Shown here piece by piece: positions 23,121 through 35,109 of a stretch of 64,000 nucleotides of DNA. This stretch comes from Eudorina sp. 2006-703-Eu-15. Taxonomy: Eukaryota > Chlorophyta > Chlorophyceae > Chlamydomonadales > Volvocaceae. The position numbers and the translations under genes are program-made. The first letter of the stretch is position 1; each line of letters begins with the position of its first letter. Under the pieces are notes generated by a model that made no database searches, had not been told where the DNA came from, and saw nothing but the letters and a program-made list of their open reading frames with translations. Location of the stretch: positions 64,501-128,500 of the forward strand of contig BDSI01000084.1 of NCBI GenBank assembly GCA_003117195.1, read 5' to 3'.

Positions 23121-24184
23121 CTCTAAAGCTGACAGCGTTGTTAACAATCCCTGCCCCAACTTACGTTCAATAGCTCCGCTCCAGCGAGAGGAAAGCCGCT
23201 AGCTCCATCCAAGCCGCTAGCTCCACCGCTATAGCCCCATCCATTCGCTAGCTCCATTTGGTACGCGGTATGTCACAGTCATTCCAGGTGCGCGACCATC
23301 GTTCCGCAGCGAAGGGCTTCTGTTCATAATTTAGGGTAGGGAAGCGTTGTTTGTGACTGACGAACTTCTCGTGGCGGCTGTTAAGCAGAGCCGCTGTAAT
23401 TCCCATAGGGCTTCCGGGCGTCGGCGGAACGCGCTGCATAGTAATCTTCGTTGATTCTTGCAAACGAAATTGATACATATGCAGCGGTATGTTAATGCCA
23501 GTAAAGTAGCTTGGGATGAAGCCAGCGGTCCGGCGCCGGACACAGATTATAAATACAAGCAGCTGCGCTGCGGCAACGTAAAAATATGAAGTACAGTCCA
23601 TTTGCTAAGGTCCTGGTTACAAACAGCCCATTGTACGTAAAAATTAAAAGGTGATCGATGCTTTATTTGTCCGTAATCTGCGAAATTGTACTTTACGGAC
23701 AGTGGTCCCACCTTATTACGGTCCCGTAGAGGCAGCGACTGGACCGGACAACCGTGCTCCGAGCATGCTCGCTAATTACCGGACTAGCCGGCAGCGAGCA
23801 TCACACCGCAATTCGCCATGATAATAGCTTACAAGTATATAATTAATTCCGCCCTATTAATGAATGATGCGAGCATGGTAGTTACCCTGCTTTCCGAGGC
23901 GAACGCTTCCAAGACATTAGCACCTAAGTCCTCTTCCGCACTACGTGGCGAATCTCCCATCAAAATGGTTGTAAAGATACAACTCTGATAATGATTTTCT
24001 TTGATGAGGAGAGCATGTTCGTTTGCCGAAGGATTTGGAGAACTGCCTGCCGAGCAGAGGCCTTCATGCCCACCGTAAAAACAGCCACGCGCTAAAACTC
24101 AGGTCATTGTAGTCCTCCATATGTAATAGCTAGAATGAAATGAGCGTGAAAGCACATGGACTTACCGTCGGAATAAGACTGGCG

Positions 24185-25590
24185 CGCTCTTCGCTGCTCG
24201 CTATGCTCGCTGTCCATGGAACCTGAGCTCTCGAGCCCGCGACAGACCGAACCGCTTCAGCGCTCATAAATTAATATATCACGCGTTCTGTCCGGCGAGC
24301 TTGCGCCATTTCCACGGATTTGCGGTCAGTTGCGGCGTCGGTGCTCGCTGTCCATGGAACCGGAGCTCTTGAGCCCGTGGCAAACGGGTCAACGCTGAGC
24401 CGCAGCAGTAGCTTCAAATCCATCCTTCTAATAGTTTTATCCGGCGAGCTTGCGCCCCAGCCGGGGATTTGCGGTCAGTTGCGGCGTCGGTGCTCGCTGT
24501 CCATGGAACCGGAGCTCTTGAGCCCGTGGCAAAGGGGTCAACGCTGAGCCGCAGCAGTAGCTTCAAATCCATCCTTCTAATGGTTTTGTCCGGCGAGCTT
24601 GCGCCCCAGCCGGGGATTTGCGGTCAGTTGCGGCGTCGGTGCTCGCTGTCCATGGAACCGGAGCTCTTGAGCCCGCGGCAATTGAGTCAACGCTGAGCCG
24701 CAGCAATAGCTTCAAATCCATCCTTCTAATAGTTTTGTCCGGCGAGCTTGCGCCCCAGCCGGGGATTTGGGGTCAGTTGCGGCGTTGGTGCTCGCTGTCC
24801 ATGGAACCGGAGCTCTTGAGCCCGTGGCAAAGGGGTCAACGCTGAGCCGCAGCAGTAGCTTCAAATCCATCCTTCTAATGGTTTTGTCCGGCGAGCTTGC
24901 GCCCCAGCCGGGGATTTGCGGTCAGTTGCGGCGTCGGTGCTCGCTGTCCATGGAACCGGAGCTCTTGCGCCCGTGGCAAAGGGGTCAACGCTGAGCCGCA
25001 GCAGTAGCTTCAAATCCATCCTTCTAATGGTTTTGTCCGGCGAGCTTGCGCCCCAGCCGGGGATTTGCGGTCAGTTGCGGCGTCGGTGCTCGCTGTCCAT
25101 GGAACCGGAGCTCTTGAGCCCGCGGCAATTGAGTCAACGCTGAGCCGCAGCAATAGCTTCAAATCCATCCTTCTAATAGTTTTGTCCGGCGAGCTTGCGC
25201 CCCAGCCGGGGATTTGGGGCCAGTTGCGGCGTTGGTGCTCGCTGTCCATGGAACCGGAGCTCTTGAGCCCGTGGCAAATGGGTCAACGCTGAGCCGCAGC
25301 AGTAGCTTCAAATCCATCCTTCTAATAGTTTTATCCGGCGAGCTTGCGCCCCAGCCGGGGATTTGCGGTCAGTTGCGGCGTCGGTGCTCGCTGTCCATGG
25401 AACCGGAGCTCTTGCGCCTGCGGCGGAGTGATCAAAGCTGAGCCGCAGCAGTCACCACAAATCCATCCTTTTAATAATTTTGTCGGGCGAGCTTGCTCCC
25501 CTGCCGGGGACTTGTGGTCAGGTGGGGCTAGCTGTGCATCGAACCGGACCTCTTGCGCCCGCGGCGGAGAGGTCAAAGCTGAAGCATTCC
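24185..25590 (+). repeat. Left subterminal array, 149-bp units, about 9-10 copies
   Basis: TCCGGCGAGCTTGCGCCCCA recurs at about 24293, 24441, 24590, 24739, 24888, 25037, 25186 and 25335, with diverged units at both ends. Internal units differ by only a few bases. Each contains GTCGGTGCTCGCTGTCCATG. The repeat keeps a 75-codon frame open in each unit, a by-product of repetition. Confidence 0.93.
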
Positions 25591-25839
25591 CATACATTAC
25601 TGTCAATCATTTAAAAATCTCATCTGCTTAGGTAGCTCCACATTGGCAAGCCACATGAAGTTATGTTGTCTTTGGATCCTGAAGTACGGAACAACGGCTT
25701 GAGGGGTTACAAGTGTTATCAAGCATCATGCCAATAATAAGTACACCATTGCTGATTGATCGCGAAAGCTTATTGGTTGCTGTAAAGTCAGCGACCATAT
25801 CCTTTCAGAGTGTGAATATTTTCAGGGGGAACTAAGACC

Positions 25840-27310
25840 GACCATTATCGGGCAAGTAATGAATTGGTAGTTCTGGCTGATTTCATGTTTGCTCTTACTG
25901 TAATGGTAGTTGGGGGAGCTATCGTGCTTGCTTCCCTTGAGGATGCACTTGCCAGCGGTGAAGCAAACCAAACTGGAGCATACAATGTGGGTGTTTTGGA
26001 AGAGAAGGACCCGGTTTGCAGAAGAAGGTGCGACACTAATTAACGCGTCTCCCGAGGAGCTGTCGATCCTCCACGTTGTAGGCGGCTGGAGAGTTCTCAG
26101 ACCGCGTCGCTGAGCTCGGCAAGTTTCGGAAGCGCTTGGACAATGTCTCTTCCTCCTCGCCCTCGCGTCGGAAGACGCTCGAAACGCCAGCGCTTAGTTC
26201 GGACGCTTGGGGTGTACGAGAATGCCGTTAGGAGCTCCTTTACCGAGTTCATGATTAAGTTGCTCACAGGCCAGCGGCGCAGCGTTCTGAACTTGGAACG
26301 TTGGCGGCGGAGCGGGTTGCGGCGGCAACGGCACAGGTGGCAACGGCCATTTTGACAGCAGGTAAACGACTGGGCGAGGGGCGGGCTTTATCGGTACCAC
26401 GTACACTGCCTTTGATAGGGGACATGCAACATGCTACGCGGCGCGTTAGGATCTGGATAAGGAAATCGTAGCTGGGCAACGCTTGCTGGCATCACCCTGT
26501 TTACCGCCTTGTTAAGCCTTTGAGGGGGATGCCGCACACTAGGCTTCACACTGGGACAATCGATAGATGGGCGCGGGACGGGGCCTGTGGATGCCTTGCG
26601 GGTTCATATTTGGCGGTGATGAATCGCGCGGGGCTTCATGATTTAAATTCAAGGGGCAAGGGGATAGCCATGTGGCTGGGATTTGTGGGCGGCGTGCTGG
26701 TTGACTTGGTATGATTACACAAGGGATGCAAGGTGCTGTCCTTCAGCCTTAACGACTGCCTGTCCCTTTTTGCCATTCACAGGGCACAGCGGCGCAGCGT
26801 TCTGAACTTGACAAATTGGCGATGGAGGGGGCAGCTGCAGCAACGGTACAGGTAGCAATGGTCATACTGACAGCAGGTAAACGACTGGGTGCGGGGCGGG
26901 CTTGTGGATACCAGGCATATTGCCTTCGACTGGGAACATGCAACATGCTACGCGGTACTAAAGGGTTTGATAACGGAATGCAGCTGCGCAACGCTTGCTG
27001 GCATTACCCTGTTTACCGCCTTGTTTAGCTTTTGACGGGGATGTTGTGCAGTAGGCTTCACACTTGGGCAATCGACAGAAGGCCACGGGGCGGGGCCTGT
27101 GGATGCCTTGCGAATCTATGTTCGGCGGCGATGAGTCACGGCAGGCTTGCTGACCTAATCGTCAGGCTCGCAGCTGTTGCATCGAATTTATGCGCGAGAT
27201 CCAATTACGGATTCCACGTGCTGGTGCTACTGGATGGCCAGGATCTGTGGGTTCAACTCCCGCAAGCACCATATCAGCCTGCCAAAGCCGGCGATGACCA
27301 TGTCGCGTAA
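25840..27310 (+). CDS. Unrecognised multi-exon gene segment inside the 10-kb element
   Basis: Several frames have natural protein composition and sit between splice-like sites. One reads ALTVMVVGGAIVLASLEDAL and continues to about 26040. Another reads FSDRVAELGKFRKRLDNVSS at about 26090-26210. A third, near 26275-26360, reads AQRSELGTLAAERVAAATAQ up to a GTAAACG donor and is repeated near 26790-26878 as AQRSELDKLAMEGAAAATVQ with the same donor. The last (to 27310) reads YGFHVLVLLDGQDLWVQLPQ and stops at TAA. I cannot assign a family; the alanine-rich frames resemble coiled coil. Exon linkage is not established. It could be the element's own structural or mobility gene, or a captured host fragment. 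Confidence 0.35.
26275..27150 (+). repeat. Roughly 515-bp tandem duplication including an exon-like block
   Basis: Segments starting near 26279 and 26796 align in order: CAGCGTTCTGAACTTG, GACAGCAGGTAAACGACTGGG, ACATGCAACATGCTACGCGG, CAACGCTTGCTGGCAT, CCTGTTTACCGCCTTGTT, TAGGCTTCACACT and GGGGCCTGTGGATGCCTTGC. Substitutions are moderate, so the duplication is older than the flanking arrays. Confidence 0.8.
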
Positions 27311-27409
27311 TCTGACTGCTGTTTTTTACCGTGCTCTTGAGGGAAGAGTCGGCTAAAGTAGTTTTGGATTATGATTGCGTACGAACTTTTGTCATTTCAT
27401 GAATGAATA

Positions 27410-29670
27410 AACGTTACAGCGGACCCCAACGGGATCATCGGTGTATACCAGGGCAAGCCCCAGCAGGCCCCACCGCCAAGGCGGCAGGACACCACAACGC
27501 CGCACCGAAAAAAATACCGGGCCATGACCCCACCCAGCCAGACACCGAAACCCATCCGGATCAGGCTTGCAGCACCGTTCCGATAGGACCCAAACGAATC
27601 TGGACGTGCCGCCGCACCAGGAGACTCCCACCAAGGGTACCATCCGTCAGGGAAAAAAGGGCAGCCCGAGATTCGGTGAACAGGGAGTCGCGCACGGCCC
27701 GAATCGCATTCCTGGAATCGGCCCAGGGGTGAAACCCATGCGGATCAGGCTTGCAGCACCGTTCCGATAGGACCCACACGAATCTGGACGTGCCGCCGCA
27801 CCAGGAGACTCCCACCAAGGGTACCATCCGTCAGGGAAAAGGGCAGCCCGGGATTCGGTGAACAGGGAGTCGCGCACGGCCCGAATCGCATTCCTGGAAT
27901 CGGCCCAGGGGTGAAACCCATGCGGAACAGCCTTGCAGCACCGTTTTCGATCGCAATCCAAACGAATCTGGACGTGCCGCCGCACCAGGAGACTCCCACC
28001 AAGGGTACCATCCGTCAGGGAAAAGGGCAGCCCGGGATTCGGTGAACAGGGAGTCGCGCACGGCCCGAATCGCATTCCTGGAATCGGCCCCAGGGCTGAA
28101 ACCCATGCGGATCAGGCTTGCAGCACCGTTCCGATAGGACCCAAACGAATCTGGACGTGCCGCCGCACCAGGAGACTCCCACCAAGGGTACCATCCGTCA
28201 GGGAAAAGGGCAGCCCGGGATTCGGTGAACAGGGAGTCGCGCACGGCCCGAATCGCATTCCTGGAATCGGCCCCAGGGCTGAAACCCATCCGGATCAGGC
28301 TTGCAGCACGGTTCCGATAGGATCCAAACGAATCTGGACGTGCCGCCGCACCAGGAGACTCCCATCAAGGGTACCATCCGTCAGGGAAAAGGGCAGCCCG
28401 AGATTCGGTGAACAGGGAGTCGCGCACGGCCCGAATCACATTCCTGGAATCGGCCCAGGGCTGAAACCCATGCGGATCAGGCTTGCAACACCGTTCCGAT
28501 AGGACCCACACGAATCTGGACGTGCCGCCGCACCAGGAGACTCCCACCAAGGGTACCATCCGTCAGGGAAAAGGGCAGCCCGGGATTCGGTGAACAGGGA
28601 GTCGCGCACGGCCCGAATCGCATTCCTGGAATCGGCCCCAGGGCTGAAACCCATGCGGATCAGGCTTGCAGCACCGTTTTCGATCGCAATCCAAACGAAT
28701 CTGGACGTGCCGCCGCACCAGGAGACTCCCACCAAGGGTACCATCCGTCAGGGAAAAGGGCAGCCCGGGATTCGGTGAACAGGGAGTCGCGCACGGCCCG
28801 AATCGCATTCCTGGAATCGGCCCAGGGGTGAAACCCATGCGGAACAGCCTTGCAGCACCGTTTTCGATCGCAATCCAAACGAATCTGGACGTGCCGCCGC
28901 ACCAGGAGACTCCCACCAAGGGTACCATCCGTCAGGGAAAAGGGCAGCCCGGGATTCGGTGAACAGGGAGTCGCGCACGGCCCGAATCACATTCCTGGAA
29001 TCGGCCCAGGGCTGAAACCCATCCGGATCAGGCTTGCAGCACCGTTCCGATAGGACCCAAACGAATCTGGACGTGCCGCCGCACCAGGAGACTCCCACCA
29101 AGGGTACCATCCGTCAGGGAAAAGGGCAGCCCGGGATTCGGTGAACAGGGAGTCGCGCACGGCCCGAATCGCATTCCTGGAATCGGCCCAGGGGTGAAAC
29201 CCATGCGGAACAGCCTTGCAGCACCGTTTTCGATCGCAATCCAAACGAATCTGGACGTGCCGCCGCACCAGGAGACTCCCATCAAGGGTACCATCCGTCA
29301 GGGAAAAGGGCAGCCCGAGATTCGGTGAACAGGGAGTCGCGCACGGCCCGAATCACATTCCTGGAATCGGCCCCAGGGCTGAAACCCATCCGGATCAGGC
29401 TTGCAGCACCGTTCCGATAGGACCCACACGAATCTGGACGTGCCGCCGCACCAGGAGACTCCCACCAAGGGTACCATCCGTCAGGGAAAAGGGCAGCCCG
29501 GGATTCGGTGAACAGGGAGTCGCGCACGGCCCGAATCGCATTCCTGGAATCGGCCCAGGGGTGAAACCCATGCGGAACAGCCTTGCAGCACCGTTTTCGA
29601 TCGCAACCCAAACGAATCTGGACGTGCCGCCGCACCATGAGACTCACATCAAGGGTACCATCCGTCAGGC
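27410..29670 (+). repeat. Central array, about 184-bp units, about 12 copies
   Basis: GAATCTGGACGTGCCGCCGC recurs every 184 bp or so. Two interspersed variants differ near the unit boundary: one has GTTCCGATAGGACCCA, the other GTTTTCGATCGCAATCCA. The alternation of variants suggests unequal exchange or gene conversion. The plus-strand frame TNLDVPPHQETPTKGTIRQG is kept in every unit, followed by stops, so a translated repeat is possible but unsupported. Confidence 0.92.
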
Positions 29671-29924
29671 GAGAGAGCCCAGTACGGAAGCACGTTTGCT
29701 GCGTGCTGCTGATTATTGCTCAACCGTCATTGACCATTGCTCTATATTTTTATACTTACATACCATACATTACTGCTGTCACATACATTTGCCATCATGC
29801 AGAATGCTGCTTTACAGCTTGACCAAGTTGACCCTGTTTTGTACGTATCATACGTTCATCCCATGGACGCTCGCAAGAACTGTACAAGATTTTTGATGTA
29901 AAAATTCTGTCCAGTTGCCTTGTC

Positions 29925-30600
29925 TCTTAGCGTTCTGGCAGCTTTCGGGGCTGGCTTCGCAAGCGACAGAATGCGACAGACCGATGACATGGCTTTCATA
30001 TTGGGCCGTGAGTATGCATGCTGCTGAGAAGACAATGATGTTGGTGTGTTATTTTGCAGCCCTGGGTTCGCATTTCTTCTGCTGTTCTGCCGACGGCATC
30101 GACGGTTGACTTTCCCCAATCTTAATAGGTCACTGAAACGACGTTGTACATATCACATAAATTTTGCGATGTATATATTCCGCGAGGCTACCAGACAGGG
30201 AGCAAGTGCGCGGAAAACTAAATGGAGAACGACAGGGCTGAGTTACAACCATCTGTATTCCCATTACAGGAGAAACGTGGTTAACGAGGGACTGACTGAA
30301 GTGCCTGCTGAGGCACCTACGCTGGAGCCGGTGGAGCACAGCAGCTGTGGGGCGAGCGGCTAAGCAAAGCGGCTAGTTGTTGCAAAGCCGTGATCGCTTC
30401 GGGGGGCGCGGGGGCAGGGCGGCTGGGGCCAAGGCGGCTGGGGCGGACAGTCCGGGCGAGGGAAGTCCACGTAGTGCGGGAAGGAACATCGAAGAAGGCA
30501 CCCAAGCGCAGCCGGTGGTAGCTGAATCATCGTACTTGGATCAGAACAATGAAATAGGGCAGGGGTTGTACGGGGCTCGTGCGTGCACATGACCGATAAC
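29925..30600 (+). CDS. Unrecognised exon-like frames to the right of the central array
   Basis: Frames with natural composition include SVLAAFGAGFASDRMRQTDD (about 29930-29995), MENDRAELQPSVFPLQEKRG (about 30222-30285), VVNEGLTEVPAEAPTLEPVE followed by HSSCGASG and a stop at 30363, and GRNIEEGTQAQPVVAESSYL ending at 30592. A CCCATTACAG acceptor precedes the third. They may be 3' exons of the gene segment left of the array. No family recognised. Confidence 0.3.
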
Positions 30601-30864
30601 TGACTGACCAAGGAGGTTTGCTGAAAAAAAGAGGAAGTGTTACCTGTCGTGGTTTCATTTCGCAATAAGCGCATTGGGGAATGTCGTACAGTGACTGCCA
30701 GTCCGGTGTGCTTTGGGTGTGGTCGTGTTTCTGCTTGCAGGCCATTAAGGTTGCATTCAGCCTCTGTGTTGCAACATCCCGGACTGTGTTCGGGCACATA
30801 ACCAGGACGATCTGTTGTTACAGACCAGACGCGCCCCCCAGCGTCCTGGTCCTAGGCGCGGGAG

Positions 30865-33590
30865 CAGCAGCCAGCGAGCACCGACGATCGGCCTGCCCAA
30901 TTTCCTGCGGTACCGAATTAAGCTCGCCGGATACATCTATTCAAAATATGTATCGTAGGCTATAGCCCCGGGCGCAATGCTATCTCCGGGTGTTAGGTGC
31001 GGGAGTAGCACTTGCATTGCCAGCGAGCACCGACGACCAGCCCGCCCAATTTCCTGCGGTACCGAATTAAGCTCGCCGGATACATCCATCCATATTATAT
31101 GTCGAAGGCTATAGCCCCGGGCGCAATGCTGTCTCCCGGTGTACAGCGAGGGAGCAGCACTTGAATTGCCAGCGAGCACCGACGACCGGCCCGCCCAATT
31201 TCCTGCGGAACCGAATTAAGCTCGCCGGATACATCTATCCATATTATGAATTGTAGGCTATAGCCCCGGGCGCAATGCTGTCTCCCGGTGTAAAGCGAGG
31301 GAGCAGCACTTGCATTGCCAGCGAGCACCGACGACCGGCCTGCCCAATTTCCTGCGGTACCGAATTAAGCTCGCCGGATACATCTATCCATATTATGAAT
31401 TGTAGGCTATAGCCCCGGGCGCAATGCTGTCTCCCGGTGTAAAGCGAGGGAGCAGCACTTGCATTGTCAGCGAGCACCGACGACCGGCCTGCCCAATTTC
31501 CTGCGGTAAAGCATACAGCTCGCCGGATACATCTATTCAAATTATGTCTTGTTGGCTATAACCCCGGGCGCAATGCTATCTCTCGGTGTTAGGTGCGGGA
31601 GCAGCACTTGCATAGCCAGCGAGCACCGACGACCGGCCTGCCCAATTTCCTGCGGTAAAGCATACAGCTCGCCGGATACATCTATTCAAATTATGTCTTG
31701 TTGGCTATAACCCCGGGCGCAATGCTATCTCTCGGTGTTAGGTGCGGGAGCAGCACTTGCATAGCCAGCGAGCACCGACGACCGGCCTGCCCAATTTCCT
31801 GCGGTACCGAATTAAGCTCGCCGGATACATCTATCCATATTATATATCGTAGGCTATAGCCCCGGGCGCAATGCTATCTCCCGGTGTTAGGTGCGGGAGC
31901 AGCACTTGCATTGCCAGCGAGCGCCGACGACCAGCCCACCCCATTTCCTGCGGTAACGCATACAGCTCGCCGGATACAACTGTTCAAAGTATGTATGGTA
32001 GATTATAGCCCCGGGCGCATGATGACCTATTGGTCTTAGAAGCGGGAGCAGCACTTGCATTGCCAGCGAGCACCGACGACCAGCCCACCCCATTTCCTGC
32101 GGTACCGAATACAGCTCGCCGGATACATCTATTCAAAATATGTATTGTTGGCTATAGCCCCGGGCGCAATGCTATCTCCCGGTGTTAGGTGCGGGAGCAG
32201 CACTTCCATGGCTGGCGAGCACCGACGACCGGCCTGCCCAATTTCCTGCGGTACCGAATTAAGCTCTCCGGATACATCTATTTAAAATATGTATTGTTGG
32301 CTATAGCCCGGGGCACAATGCTATCTCCCGGTGTTAGGTGCGGGAGCAGCACTTCCAAGGCTTGCGAGCACCGACGACCAGTCCTTCCCATTTCCTGCGG
32401 TAACGCAGACAGCTCGCCGGATACATCTGTTCGAATTATGTATGGTAGACGATAGGCCCGGGCGCATGATGACCTACTGGTCTTAGAAGCGGGAGCAGCA
32501 CTTGCATTGCCAGCGAGCACCGACGACCAGCCTGCCCAATTTCCTGCGGTACCGAGTTAAGCTCGCCGGATACATCTATGCAAAATATGTATCGTAGGCT
32601 ATAGCCCCGGGCGCAATGCTATCTCCCGGTGTTAGGTGCGGGAGCAGCACTTGCATTGCCAGCGAGCGCCGACGACCAGCCCACCCCATTTCCTGCGGTA
32701 ACGCATACAGCTCGCCGGATACAACTGTTCAAAGTATGTATGGTAGATTATAGCCCCGGGCGCATGATGACCTATTGGTCTTAGAAGCGGGAGCAGCACT
32801 TGCATTGCCAGCGAGCACCGACGACCAGCCCACCCCATTTCCTGCGGTACCGAATACAGCTCGCCGGATACATCTATTCAAAATATGTATTGTTGGCTAT
32901 AGCCCCGGGCGCAATGCTATCTCCCGGTGTTAGGTGCGGGAGCAGCACTTCCATGGCTGGCGAGCACCGACGACCGGCCTGCCCAATTTCCTGCGGTACC
33001 GAATTAAGCTCTCCAGATACATCTATTTAAAATATGTATTGTTGGCTATAGCCCGGGGCGCAATGCTATCTCCCGGTGTTAGGTGCGGGAGCAGCACTTC
33101 CATGGCTGGCGAGCACCGACGACCAGTCCTTCCCATTTCCTGCGGTAACGCAGACAGCTCGCCGGATACATCTGTTCGAATTATGTATGGTAGACGATAG
33201 CCCAGGGCGCATGATGACCTACTGGTCTTAGAAGCGGGAGCAGCACTTGCATTGCCAGCGAGCACCGACGACCAGCCTGCCCAATTTCCTGCGGTACCGA
33301 GTTAAGCTCGCCGGACACATCTATGCAAAATATGTATCGTAGACTATAGCCGCGGCCGCATTGCTGTCTCCCGGTGTTAGGTGCGGGAGCAGCACTTCCA
33401 TGGCTGGCGAGCACCGACGACCAGCCCTCCCCATTTCCTGCGGTAACGCAGACAGCTCGCCGGATACATCTGTTTAAAGTATTCCTTTGAGAGTATGGAA
33501 ACGCGCGCATTGCGACTTCCCTGTGTTATGCTCGCGAGCAGCGGCTTCCATGGCCAGCGAGCAGGTCCGGCCGATTTCCTGCAGTAACGC
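30865..33590 (-). repeat. Right subterminal array, 149-bp units, about 19 copies, with 745-bp higher-order repeat
   Basis: GCGAGCACCGACGAC recurs about every 149 bp from 30876 to about 33408. Read on the minus strand it shares CGGTGCTCGCTG and TCCGGCGAGCTT with the left array. Stretches from about 31887 and about 32632 are near-identical, offset by 745 bp (five units), showing block duplication. Confidence 0.92.
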
Positions 33591-33593
33591 ATA

Positions 33594-34432
33594 AAGCCGC
33601 CGGATACATCTTTATAGAATAATCAAACAAACCTTCTTCGGCGGGCGCATTTCGGAGGCACAGTCATATTCTGGATTACTTGTACGCAATGCTCGGCAAG
33701 CTTCTTTCCGAATTCTACGGCGAATTAAGACGCTCCTCGACTTTATTAAAACATGGAGTAAATATCTTTTCAGCAAATTCATTTGTTTCTGCTAGCACCG
33801 TGTGGTTCGGAAGCATACTAAAGTGCAGTGCATGGCCTTGCATCGACGGAAGATCGCCATGCTCGCTACTTGATTCAATAGAACATAATTAACTACATAT
33901 ATTGGCGCCATGAGCATGGAGATCTGCTGTCCGATGCTCGCTACCGGCTAGTCCGGTAATTAGCGAGCATGCTCGGAGCACGGTTGTCCGGTCGGGTCGC
34001 TTACTGTATTACGGACGCCGCCGACCAACTCTGCCCCGTTGCCTCGGAAATGATATTCCAGCAAGAAGTAGCAATCTTAAAGTTCATTGGTGTGCCGTGA
34101 CAACTGGTCTCGACCAAGCAAGCCAGCCGTCGGTAAAGTTGCCCAGTCGCGCTTTAGTACGGGCTGGCCCATCCACCCCGCTTTACCGGCAATTCTGCAA
34201 ATACGGAGAAAAGCCGTTCCCAGATTGGAGCCGTGCCGTGTCCCACAGGGTTAGTGAAGGTTAGTTCCAAACCATCCGGTAAGCGAGCCTGCCTGCCTGC
34301 CTGTGTGTCTTACAATTATTAGCTAGCGTGGCCTTCGCCCGACGACATGGGACAGACATCTAGTGCGTACCGTGGCGATCGTTGGGATGGGGGGCCGCAC
34401 GCACGCCCCCGCCCGTCACACACACGCCAAAC
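33594..34432. other. Right flank of the 10-kb element; no gene seen
   Basis: Includes the right inverted repeat (33933-33993) and then unique sequence with no coding signature, up to the 8-bp target duplication of the hAT-type MITE. Confidence 0.4.
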
Positions 34433-34938
34433 CAGTGTTGCTATCTTCCAAAACGGGGAAATAGAATTCCGCAGGTTTCCGGCCTGTCGCCAGTAGCCAA
34501 AAAACCTTTGGCAGGGCAGATTTTGGGGGCCTTTCTAGGTGCCAGGAAATAAAAACCTCCGGGCAGGCCAGGAAATATTTCGGCGTGTTTCGACAGCAGG
34601 GACACTGCTACCACAGCTACGACAGGGATTCTCAGTCTTGGAGGCCTGAAGTACGCTTTCCTGGCGTCGCGGATGCATATGGGGGGGTAACCAGGAGTCC
34701 GGGACACGGCATCAGAGTGTGTTTTGGCGGTAGGCAGGTGTACGACACAGGAATTGCCCCTGCGCCTGCAGATTTCCAGGCCCTTTTGGTAGTCTGGAAA
34801 ATAGTTGGCAGGGCAGATTTCCAGCTCCCTACAGCGTCAAATAAATGAAATCTCGCAGGTTTTCTGGGGGTCCGGGAAATGAAAAAATTCCGGGTTTTTG
34901 GCCCGTAAATATTTATTTTATTTAAGATAGCAACACTG
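34433..34938. mobile_element. 506-bp non-autonomous hAT-type element (copy 1)
   Basis: The ends are CAGTGTTGCTATCTT and its exact complement. A perfect 8-bp direct repeat, CGCCAAAC, flanks it at 34425-34432 and 34939-34946. CAG-initial termini and 8-bp duplications define hAT elements. It matches the element at 47722-48227 along its full length in opposite orientation. It encodes no transposase. Confidence 0.92.
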
Positions 34939-35109
34939 CGCCAAACGCAAACAAAGGATTCCGGCGTCGATACCAATGACAATAATGATCATTTAACGCC
35001 GCAGCAGCAGATGGAATGAACCGCCAAAAGATATCGGTGACCACCGCTACCACCACTCCTGCAGTTCAGGCGGCGCAGCTGCTGTCCAATTTCATTCACA
35101 GCAGGATAC

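Larger units (their letters stand above)
23742..33993. mobile_element. Roughly 10.25-kb element with 61-bp terminal inverted repeats and mirrored satellite arrays
   Basis: 23742-23802 and 33933-33993 are inverted complements at 60 of 61 positions (GACCGGACAACCGTGCTCCG inward). Inside, a left array of 149-bp units (about 24185-25590) and a right array of 149-bp units (about 30865-33590) run in opposite orientations and share the cores TCCGGCGAGCTT and CGGTGCTCGCTG. A central array of 184-bp units (27410-29670) and plus-strand exon-like frames lie between them. No target duplication or known transposase was recognised. The inverted ends and mirrored subterminal arrays are direct observations; calling it one mobile element is inference. 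Confidence 0.7.

Noticed and set aside
24320..25441. Series of 75-codon open frames repeated every 149 bp.
   Set aside because: By-product of the satellite repeat; each ends at the same stop and none has independent coding evidence.
27222..27270. A tRNA-like 49-nt sequence (GGTGCTAC...GGGTTCAACTCCC...AGCACCA) with a pairing acceptor stem and T-arm.
   Set aside because: It is too short for a tRNA, has no D-arm or anticodon arm, and overlaps a protein-like frame (YGFHVLVLLDGQDLWVQLPQ).
24185..33590. Possible CRISPR-like arrays.
   Set aside because: The regularly spaced units are contiguous satellites without distinct unique spacers, in a eukaryotic intron-rich genome.
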